DNA of 36,282 bases from the IMG/VR virus record IMGVR_UViG_3300028025_001929, positions 1 to 36,282 of that record; one strand, written 5' to 3'. A program made the translations under genes and the position numbers. The stretch comes from a virus. The first letter of the stretch is position 1; every line of letters starts with the position of its first letter. Below are positions 20,639-31,100 of the stretch, piece after piece. The notes under the pieces were generated by a model, which was not told the origin of the DNA, ran no database searches, and saw nothing but the letters and a program-made list of their open reading frames with translations.

Positions 20639-20639
<1 letters not shown>
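20623..20639 (-). promoter_or_regulatory. Hairpin over the Shine-Dalgarno of the 221-aa GT gene
   Basis: On the minus strand GTCCT pairs with AGGAC over an 8-9 base loop. The second arm is the likely ribosome binding site, 7 bases before the start. It may lower translation of the GT relative to the fibre gene whose stop lies in the first arm. Confidence 0.35.
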
Positions 20640-23466
<2,827 letters not shown>

Positions 23467-23467
<1 letters not shown>

Positions 23468-23799
23468 TACTGTGTCACCTGCGGTGTAACAATAAAGCGA
23501 CCCTCCAAGATGCGAGTAACCTCACCACCAGAACCAGCAGTTAACTCAATGTCATACACCCAACGACCAGCAGGTACATCAGACATGGTAGTAGCATCAA
23601 CTGTTGCAGATACGTGACCAACGGAAGTCATAGTTGCAGAAGTAATATTAAGTAAAGTTGTGCTTGCAGAAGTAGAACGGCGAACCTGCATAGCAAAGGT
23701 GTAGCCAGTCAAATCCCATGGAGTACCATCGGTCTCAACACGGAAGTTTAGATTAAAGGTAGCACCTTGCTCGGCTACAATGTTGTACTTACCACTCAT
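23467..23799 (-). CDS. BppU-like / fibre-anchor protein, 110 aa
   Basis: A single beta-sandwich-like domain with the pattern [11 protein letters not shown] ... [13 protein letters not shown] ... [10 protein letters not shown] ... [13 protein letters not shown]. This resembles the BppU N-terminal and related baseplate or fibre-attachment domains found upstream of collagen-like fibres. It is coupled by one base to the fibre gene, supporting a role as adaptor linking the fibre to the tail. Confidence 0.65.
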
Positions 23800-24026
23800 T
23801 ATTTATCCTTCAGGTGGAAATCAATATGTTCGTTTAAACGCTGTTCAATTCTTGTTACAGTTTCCGCTACGTCTCTGAGGCTGCGTCCACCATTGCTAGA
23901 GGGTTGAATAGGATATGTCTGGTCTTTAATAAATCTTTTAAGTGGATTAACAATTAGCCACTTACCTAACATGGCAATAATTCCTAGGGCTAGAGAAACT
24001 ACGGACAAGGATTCTAGAAGTGTCAT
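23799..24026 (-). CDS. Membrane protein with coiled coil, 75 aa
   Basis: One transmembrane helix (about residues 7-27, LSVVSLALGIIAMLGKWLIV), then a basic loop and a C-terminal charged helix (RDVAETVTRIEQRLNEHIDF) that is probably coiled-coil. The layout resembles XhlA-type or DUF2746-like lysis and tail membrane proteins, but it lies among head and fibre genes, not beside the holin. Confidence 0.6.
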   Translation of the reverse strand: MTLLESLSVVSLALGIIAMLGKWLIVNPLKRFIKDQTYPIQPSSNGGRSLRDVAETVTRIEQRLNEHIDFHLKDK

Positions 24027-24274
24027 ACCGTACTCACCTCATAGCCAGCAGCCTCAAGGTCATCCTTTTCGGCTTCGGTTACGGTGTACTCATGTCCGCC
24101 AAGGTAGTAAACATCGGCAATATCTAAATCATCTTGTGATGGGTACTGCTCTTCGTACCACTGTCCATCAATTTTGTAGACAGTAATTCCACGCTTTAGG
24201 TTGTATCGCCAGAACAACCAGTGCCCACCTGCTGGTCCTTGGTCCACCGTAGGTGGTGCGAATAGATAAGCCAT
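24023..24274 (-). CDS. Hypothetical structural-region protein, 83 aa
   Basis: Second gene after the capsid in the leftward order. Aromatic N-terminus (YLFAPPTVDQGPAGGHWLFWRYN), an acidic linker (SQDDLDIADVYYLGGHEY) and an acidic C-terminal helix (TEAEKDDLEAAG). Small proteins at this site often serve head completion or tail connection; no motif proves that here. Confidence 0.55.
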   Translation of the reverse strand: MAYLFAPPTVDQGPAGGHWLFWRYNLKRGITVYKIDGQWYEEQYPSQDDLDIADVYYLGGHEYTVTEAEKDDLEAAGYEVSTV

Positions 24275-24309
24275 TATGTTTTCCTTCTATGTTAGAAACA
24301 TAACCCCAC

Positions 24310-24335
24310 CCCCAGGACCGTTATATGACCTGGGG
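24310..24335 (-). promoter_or_regulatory. Hairpin after the capsid gene
   Basis: CCCCAGG (24310-24316) pairs with CCTGGGG (24329-24335), between the capsid stop and the next gene. No T-run follows it on the minus strand, so it would act as an mRNA stabiliser or weak terminator that raises capsid mRNA over downstream genes. A second stem, TATGTT-TCT-AACATA, lies about 20 bases further on, near the next gene's ribosome binding site. Confidence 0.5.
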
Positions 24336-24353
24336 ATGAGATTAGATTGCTAG

Positions 24354-25364
24354 TTACGCAATGCTTGAGGATGACTCAATACGGAACAGTGCCTCGTTAC
24401 GGTAGATAGCGTGTCCTAGAACACCGTACCAACCGATTGGACGCTGACGCATCAACTTGTCAACGACTGGACCAATAACCACGTGTGGTTCTTCGGCTAC
24501 AGCCTCAGCAAGTGCTTGCTGTCCTGCAAGGAATGTACGGTATACAGGAATGCTTGAAGCACCGTCTGCACCCTTACGTAGGCGAGGGGATTCAATGAAG
24601 TAAGCACCTTCAAAGTTACCGATTTCGCCAGCCCAGATGTTGCTCTGTGCTGAGTACTCGTGTGGTAGACGCCAGTTAGCGGAACCACTCTGAGCACGGA
24701 GGTCATGGGATACTTCTGGGTGAATACCACACCAGTACATTGAACCCTTACGTCCGTTAGCCTTGTTGGTACGCAACTTGGCAACAGCACGGCGGATATC
24801 TGCAGCAGTGATTGTGTCATCTGAAGTGATACCTGAGGTTGTTGTTGCTACGGTTGAACCACCAGTTGCGTAAAGTACGTTAGTACCTGCAAGTAGTGCA
24901 TCCTGTGCTAGTTCGTCAATGGAATCAGCCATGTTGAATGCAAGGATATTTGCAACAGCAGGGTCAACATCTGCAAGAGACATCAACTGCAACTTACGAG
25001 TTACTACAGTTGCGTTACCGTACTCGTTTAGAGTTACAGTTACGATGTCTGGAGTAGCAAGTGATACTGCTGCTGGGTCTACATCTTCCGACAAAGCGGT
25101 CTTAGCAACAGCAAGGTCGTTGTAGATTTGTAGCGCAACACTTGAACCAGGCATTGCCTGACGTGCTGGCTTCTTGTCCGCTACGGAGCGGATGAGTGGA
25201 GTTGCACGCAGTTCAAATTCAACAAGACGGTCGTACGCCTTCTGAACTAGACCTGCGGCGTTTGATGGAGTGAAAGCACCAACGTTGTTAGCGGAAGCGT
25301 AAGCGCCACCACCAAGACCACCGTTAGTTGCTGCACTACCACCTGATAAGCCTGTATTCGGCAT
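24354..25364 (-). CDS. Major capsid protein, N4-gp56 family
   Basis: 336 residues with the N4-gp56/HK97-like pattern: N-terminal Gly/Ala-rich arm, KAYDRLVEFELRATPLIRSV (about residues 43-62), KLQLMSLADVDPAVANILA (spine helix, about 133-151), IHPEVSHDLRAQ (about 214-225), and a C-terminal beta region ending AIYRNEALFRIESSSSIA. It follows the scaffold gene as usual. This family makes the icosahedral shell of many tailed phages. Confidence 0.88.
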   Translation of the reverse strand: MPNTGLSGGSAATNGGLGGGAYASANNVGAFTPSNAAGLVQKAYDRLVEFELRATPLIRSVADKKPARQAMPGSSVALQIYNDLAVAKTALSEDVDPAAVSLATPDIVTVTLNEYGNATVVTRKLQLMSLADVDPAVANILAFNMADSIDELAQDALLAGTNVLYATGGSTVATTTSGITSDDTITAADIRRAVAKLRTNKANGRKGSMYWCGIHPEVSHDLRAQSGSANWRLPHEYSAQSNIWAGEIGNFEGAYFIESPRLRKGADGASSIPVYRTFLAGQQALAEAVAEEPHVVIGPVVDKLMRQRPIGWYGVLGHAIYRNEALFRIESSSSIA

Positions 25365-25398
25365 AATATATTTCCTTAGGGGTTAGATTGATTTGCGA

Positions 25399-25890
25399 TT
25401 ATTCAACGCCTTGGCTGTAGAGGAAGTTTAGTAACTCCTCTGCAGAGCCAGCGTTATTCATGATGTTGAATGCATCATTAACATCATCTGGAGAAATAGC
25501 CCCAGATGTTACTGCATCTATTTGACGCAAAGCAGCATAGTCTTCACTCTGTGCTGCGTTTTGTTGTACAGGTGCAGCAACACCAAATAGTTCACCATTG
25601 TCAGTCAGCCAGTTACTGATGCTGTCCGAGGACATTTCAATATCTGCTGGAATGAATTTGGCAACCTTTGGGTTGACACCTTTCTCCGTCAAGACTTGAC
25701 TAATTGTTGCTTCCCGTTGAAACTTGCGCAATGCTTCCAATTCGGACTGCAACTCTTTGAGTTGTTTGTCTTTTGCACGTTCGGCACGGCGGACTTTCTT
25801 GAGTACATCATCAGATGAACCACGTTGTGGTGCATCGTCATAGTCCTCAAACTCAAAGTCATCGTCCCAGTCTTGTGTGTTGTTGCTCAT
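25399..25890 (-). CDS. Capsid scaffolding protein, 163 aa
   Basis: Start set at ATG 25890 (MSNNTQDWDDDF) because GGGAG lies about 10 bases upstream; a longer frame has no such site. Acidic N-terminus (DDDFEFEDYDD), a charged central coiled coil (VRRAERAKDKQLKELQSELEALRKF) and a helical C-terminus (EELLNFLYSQGVE) are typical of scaffolds, as is the position just before the capsid gene. The protein should leave or be cleaved from the prohead. Confidence 0.75.
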   Translation of the reverse strand: MSNNTQDWDDDFEFEDYDDAPQRGSSDDVLKKVRRAERAKDKQLKELQSELEALRKFQREATISQVLTEKGVNPKVAKFIPADIEMSSDSISNWLTDNGELFGVAAPVQQNAAQSEDYAALRQIDAVTSGAISPDDVNDAFNIMNNAGSAEELLNFLYSQGVE

Positions 25891-25980
25891 CGCAACTATC
25901 TCCCTTACATTAGTTGTTGTTCGTACATGTCTCACTCCCACACAGGGGTATGCAGGTTGGTATGTACTACCGCTCTTTTA

Positions 25981-26007
25981 CTCGTTGGGGGCGGTTAATC
26001 CAACGAG
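25981..26007 (-). promoter_or_regulatory. Hairpin upstream of the scaffold/capsid genes
   Basis: CTCGTTGG (25981-25988) pairs perfectly with CCAACGAG (26000-26007) in a 123-base gap between the 296-residue gene and the scaffold start. No T-run follows on the minus strand. It may be an mRNA processing or stability element separating capsid expression from the upstream genes. No convincing promoter was found in this gap. Confidence 0.45.
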
Positions 26008-26013
26008 AGTTTG

Positions 26014-26904
26014 TTATACTTGCTTCTTGCGACCTAGCGAACCAGTTGTGATACCAGAGGAACCACCAAACTGTGCACGAGTCTGTGAACGAAGGCGCTT
26101 GGCTGATGCAGATTCTCCGCCAGTTCCAAGTGCTTCTGCTTCAAGTTCTGCTTGTGTCGGTCCTTCTCCACCAAACATGCGAGATGCTTGTTGAATTCCA
26201 CCACGTTCACCAGCCACTCGTTGGAAGCCCTTAAGTGCACTTTCACGAGTGATTCCTTGCTTTTGAAGGTCAGACACATTAGATGCAATATAGCCATAAT
26301 TGGAAGTGGTTGCAGCAGCCATAATTCCTGCTTCACCGATTTTCTGTCTACCAGTTAATGAATCAATATCTCCAGTAATAAGAGTTCTAGCCAAATCTTC
26401 ATCACTAGCAGATGGGAACATCTTCTTAATTTCATTCTTTAAAGTTTCATCAGCATTGCGAACAGCATAGAATGCATTGTCAATTCGGTCAGTTACTTCT
26501 TGAATAGAAAGGTCATTGTCAATAAATTTTTTAATGTTATCAATGGTAGTAAATTCTTCAAAGCCTGTGCGTGACCTAACAGCACTAGCATAATCACGTT
26601 CTGCTTGAACATAATTTGAAATAGTGTCATAAGGCACCGCTTTGTTGTTGGCTTTAGCACGCTCATTTGCAGCCATCATAGAAGAGAAGCGGTCATAAAA
26701 AGGTTTCATTGCTGGCTCTTTTGCAGCATCAGACTTAAGTAGCATGTCAGGAATCAAGGACACATCAACACCACCGTCAACCTTTGGCTTTGCCCAGTTA
26801 AAGGCAGCGTTAATCCATGCTTGATTTTCAGGTGCTTCAACATCAAACATCAAACTTAAGACGCTTTTAAAAACATCAATGTTTAATTCAAAACCGTCAG
26901 CCAT
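26014..26904 (-). CDS. Structural / internal virion-type protein, 296 aa
   Basis: Mostly helical, charged and soluble (for example NYVQAERDYASAVRSRTGFEEF), with a Gly/Ser/Arg-rich C-terminus (SQTRAQFGGSSGITTGSLGRKKQV). It has no signal or membrane segment. Coupled by one base to the 412-residue gene and placed between the giant protein and the scaffold, it is probably a virion or head-assembly component. Confidence 0.65.
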   Translation of the reverse strand: MADGFELNIDVFKSVLSLMFDVEAPENQAWINAAFNWAKPKVDGGVDVSLIPDMLLKSDAAKEPAMKPFYDRFSSMMAANERAKANNKAVPYDTISNYVQAERDYASAVRSRTGFEEFTTIDNIKKFIDNDLSIQEVTDRIDNAFYAVRNADETLKNEIKKMFPSASDEDLARTLITGDIDSLTGRQKIGEAGIMAAATTSNYGYIASNVSDLQKQGITRESALKGFQRVAGERGGIQQASRMFGGEGPTQAELEAEALGTGGESASAKRLRSQTRAQFGGSSGITTGSLGRKKQV

Positions 26905-28142
26905 TATTTATTACCCCATCCAAAAGCCCTAAGGAAAGAAATTCCTAAGTCCTGTGCTTCTTTCTTTGCCGTTGTTGATTTAGCAAAATCATCAGTACCA
27001 CGAACCCACTGATTAACTGTCCCCATATCGGGAAGAACATCAGAACTAATAATCTTCTGAATAATTCCATCTGTAAGTTTAACTGAGCCACGTACCTTAT
27101 CCGTAAGGTCTTCAATATATGAAGTGTAAGGACTAAGAATATCTTTTACCTTAATTCCCTGCATTAGATTTGTTGGATTATCAGCCTTTAACTTATCAGC
27201 CAGTGGCTTGAACATAATAATTGCTTCGTCTTTGTAGCCACGCATAACATCATTAATGCTTTCACCTTGCATGACACGAATTACATCGCTGTTAATGCCA
27301 CGAAGAGTTTTAGTCAGACCCATGTCTGCGGCATATTGTTCTAACTGGTCTTGAATGCTACCAGCATCACCAAGTAGTTGTGCATCAGGTTCAACACCTA
27401 ATGATGAACGTAAACTATTAGTTAAGAAGTCTTTGGTGTACTGGTCTTTGGACCAGCCAGGACCTTTACCAGTACGTGCTTGCTTATTAGCAAGTTTTTC
27501 ACCAGCAGAATACTGCTTAGCAAACATATCTTTTTCTTGCGCTGTAGCAGGACGATTAAATGCAGCCTGAATTGTTGAATCAATAAAGTAATCTAAGTCA
27601 GCACGACTGGTTCCAATAAACCTTGCTGCGCCTCCGCCACCACCGCCGTTGATATTAGTTGCACCAGAACCATCTAGTGAACCACCAGGGAACTGTGAGT
27701 TATAACTAGCAAGGACAGACCATGGAGTTGTAGCAGATGACTGTGCGGCACCAACAATTTTCTTCCAAAAGCCAGCAAGACTTGTGCGTGAACCATAAAC
27801 TGATTTACCCCAAGCATCATAACTTGCTTTAATGGTTGCATATTCTGGAGCATTTTTAGTTAAGTAGTTTTCGGCGGCACCCTTAGATTTGTAACTTACT
27901 GCGCCGCCATATTCTCCTGCACCCCAAAGAATGTCACTATCTTCAACTCTGCGACCAGTTGTACCAGCAGGAAGTTTAGGCTTAACAGCGGTATTAGCAG
28001 GACCAGTTGGTCCTGTAGTGCCTGTATTACCACCACCTGTGGTTCCACCACCAGACTTTTTGCGCTCACCTTGACGGTAACGATTCTTTTCAGATTGAGT
28101 TACGGTACCATTATTATCTAAATCTTGTGGATTGTCACTCAT
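26904..28142 (-). CDS. Structural protein with EF-hand-like loop, 412 aa
   Basis: Residues 7-18 (DLDNNGTVTQSE) match the 12-residue EF-hand Ca2+ loop: Asp1, Asp3, Asn5, Gly6, Val8, Thr9, Glu12. A short Gly/Thr/Pro-rich collagen-like linker (GGGNTGTTGPTGPAN) follows, then a large helical body with low-complexity Gly at about 165. Overlaps by one base on both sides. Probably an internal virion or ejection component next to the giant protein. Confidence 0.65.
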   Translation of the reverse strand: MSDNPQDLDNNGTVTQSEKNRYRQGERKKSGGGTTGGGNTGTTGPTGPANTAVKPKLPAGTTGRRVEDSDILWGAGEYGGAVSYKSKGAAENYLTKNAPEYATIKASYDAWGKSVYGSRTSLAGFWKKIVGAAQSSATTPWSVLASYNSQFPGGSLDGSGATNINGGGGGGAARFIGTSRADLDYFIDSTIQAAFNRPATAQEKDMFAKQYSAGEKLANKQARTGKGPGWSKDQYTKDFLTNSLRSSLGVEPDAQLLGDAGSIQDQLEQYAADMGLTKTLRGINSDVIRVMQGESINDVMRGYKDEAIIMFKPLADKLKADNPTNLMQGIKVKDILSPYTSYIEDLTDKVRGSVKLTDGIIQKIISSDVLPDMGTVNQWVRGTDDFAKSTTAKKEAQDLGISFLRAFGWGNK

Positions 28143-31100
28143 TATTTAATCTCCGCAATAAAGCCGTCTGTGTATAGTGCATCACGCTTTAAGTAGTAGT
28201 TGTAGAAAGGGGCAAAGTCAGGATATTCTGCAATAACACTTTGTGCTAGTTCTTCTTTTTCAGCAACAATTCCACTGAACTTCTTGGTTCTGTAGATGTT
28301 TGTTGCCAATGGGTCTTTGTTCTCTTCAGATAGTTGCAATCTACTTTCAACAATCTTGGAGCGACCATTCATGTACATTGCAAGACCTTGGACAACTGGA
28401 CTTTTCTTACCAACAGTTGCCATAAACTTTTCATCGCCAAGCACGTTTAGAATTGTCTTAACGTTATTGTCAGCCTTTAAAAGGTTTATGCTTCCACTAT
28501 ATCTAAACCAAATAGGGTTTCTATCACTTAATGCTTTTTCAGCATCATCAATATCTTTGCCATACTTTGAGTTGAAAGCATCAGAACCAGGAACAATTCC
28601 TAGTGATTCCGCTTCAGCATCAAAGCCATCAAGCATGGCAAAGTATTCACTGTTACCAGTATCAACGGCGATTGCAATAGTTGCTTGTTCTGACTGAGGA
28701 ACCTTTTGTTTAATTCCCTCTTTATATAGTTTATTGTTTACAGTAGCGGAGAAGTCTTTCTGCCTGTCACCAATGTTAAACAACGAACCAAGAATTTTAC
28801 CGTCTGGAGTTCCATCAGGTCCACCAGTTATAGTAGCGTTATCATCCCAGAGTTCACGGTTCTGTTGAATGGCACGCATTGTCTGTGGACTAGCAAACAC
28901 ACCGAACTTGTTATTGTCTGCACCACCAGCCTTGGCTGTGATGTAGGTATATTCACCGTAAGATGTTACTTCACCATCAAATGTCATCTTTGTATTGTCT
29001 TGCACAAAGCGAGTCATACCTTCGTCTTGACCCCAACGCTTTTCGTAATCACGAAGTTCAGCAGCCTTGCGGTCAGCGTACATTTCAATCTTTACACTAC
29101 CAATACCAGGGGCAGCCTGTAAGAAACCTTCCCAAAGGAACTCATTGATAGCCATTGAGTTAGCCTCTGCCCATAGAGCCTGGAGTTCATCGTTTTGTTG
29201 CTTCTCGTCAATGGCAACATTGTACTCTTGCTCATTTAGGTACTGCTCGTAAAGGTACTTGTAGTTCTTGATAGTACGATTTACTAAACGCTCACTAGCC
29301 TTAGGGTCAACAAAACTAGCAACGTTACCAATGACAGGTGCACCAGATGCTGCTGCTAAACCAGAGCGCATCCATGAGTTAGGTGTAATTAGGAAGTTAA
29401 GTAGTTGGTCACGTTCACTAATATTGCCTTGTGCGTTAGCATACGGTGCAATTAACTTACGAACCAACTCTGGGTCCATACCAAACTTAGTTAACAATAG
29501 TTCTGGGTCGTATGCCTTGCCAGAAGCCTTATTGAACAACCAGGAGATGCTAACGTCAAACACGCCACCGCCACCTTCTGGGATGAATGGCATGTAACCG
29601 TTGTTGATTAGGTCCCAACTGCTCAACTGTGTTGAGAAACGCTGGTCTTGTGGAATACCCATCATGTCAGCAAGTAAGTTAGGAATTGTTACCTTGGCAG
29701 CAATACCTTCTGAGAAGAATGGATTAGGCGTACCAACATCTTGACCATTTTCATTCTCAACGTCAAACATCTTTTGTGGTGCTGACCAGAACTGCAGGTA
29801 ACGACCAATGAATTGTGGGTTACGCATTGAATATCCAAACCAAAAACGATTTGAGTTCTGCTTAGCCATGTAGAATGGTGATGCAAAGCGCAGTGCGTGT
29901 GCTGGATTAGTCTTACGCTGTACAGAATACAGACGTTCCATTGTTTGCTTGTATGCAAAGCGATGTGCTGAATCTCTTAACTCATCCAGGTGGGCATCAA
30001 TGTAATCATTTGAACGTCCCTGTGTTTTCCACAAACCAGCAATACGGCGTTGTTCAGTTTGGAACATCATTCGGTAGAATGGATGACGAATAAAGGTATC
30101 TTCAGGAAGTGAACCAATCCACTTGAACATTGCCTGTACACCACGCCGCCATAGATTGGCGTTGTTGCGTTCAACTGTGGCACCGTTAACTGATGCACGT
30201 TGACGCTCAGGAATAAGCATCATATCTTCTGGAGTTAACTTACCTTCAAGTGCTTTAATGCGAAGACCTGGCACAAATAGACCTGATTCTTCAGCAATAA
30301 TGTTAGTTCCTGGTATTAGTTTACCAGCCTCAGTAAGTACAGGTTCTCCCAATTCATCAAGTAAAGGAGAGATAACGTTGCCATCTGCACTGTACATTGG
30401 CAGAGTACCTTCAACAAACTGTGCGTTACGCACAATGATTTCTGCGATAGGGTCTGGACTTGTATTGCCAATGCTTTCAATTTCGTGTTCAAGTTCTTTG
30501 CGCCAAGCAATAGCATCAGGGTTACGTGACTTAGCCCAAGTAACAACAGTGTCAATGCTTTCACCATTCTTGACATCAATCATAGCGAGACGGCGTGTAG
30601 ACTCATCAAACATTTGACGGTTAGCATAGTCTGAAGCATTGCCAGCCCATTCAATATTGATACGTCCCTTTTCGTCATATGGACGTACAATTCCACGCCT
30701 GACTTTACCGTTAACTAAAACACCCATAGTTCCACGGTTAATATCCAAAACAATAGAAGCACCAGATGCGGAAGCACTTGACTCTTTACGCATGATTGCA
30801 CCAAGTGCACCAGCAAAAGCATCGGAAGTCATAAGTCCTGAGCCAGGGAATAGTTCAAATTCACCTTCGGCTGAACGTTCAATATTGCGTGTTATATTAA
30901 CGCCACTAATTAAACCTTCAAGTTTGTTTCGCATTCCTGCTTTACCAATGGCTGCAACTGCAACTGCTTGTAATGATATATCTGAAGCCTTGAGTAGTTC
31001 GCCCATGTTCTTTAAAGAGTCTTGCATACCTGCTGGCATGGAAGCAAAGGCAGGGCTACTTATAATTCTATTAATTTCTACACGTTCTTTGCGCAAACGT

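Noticed and set aside
25891-26013. Leftward late promoter (TATAAC near 26,010)
   Set aside because: No acceptable -35 at 16-18 bases; too weak to report as a feature.
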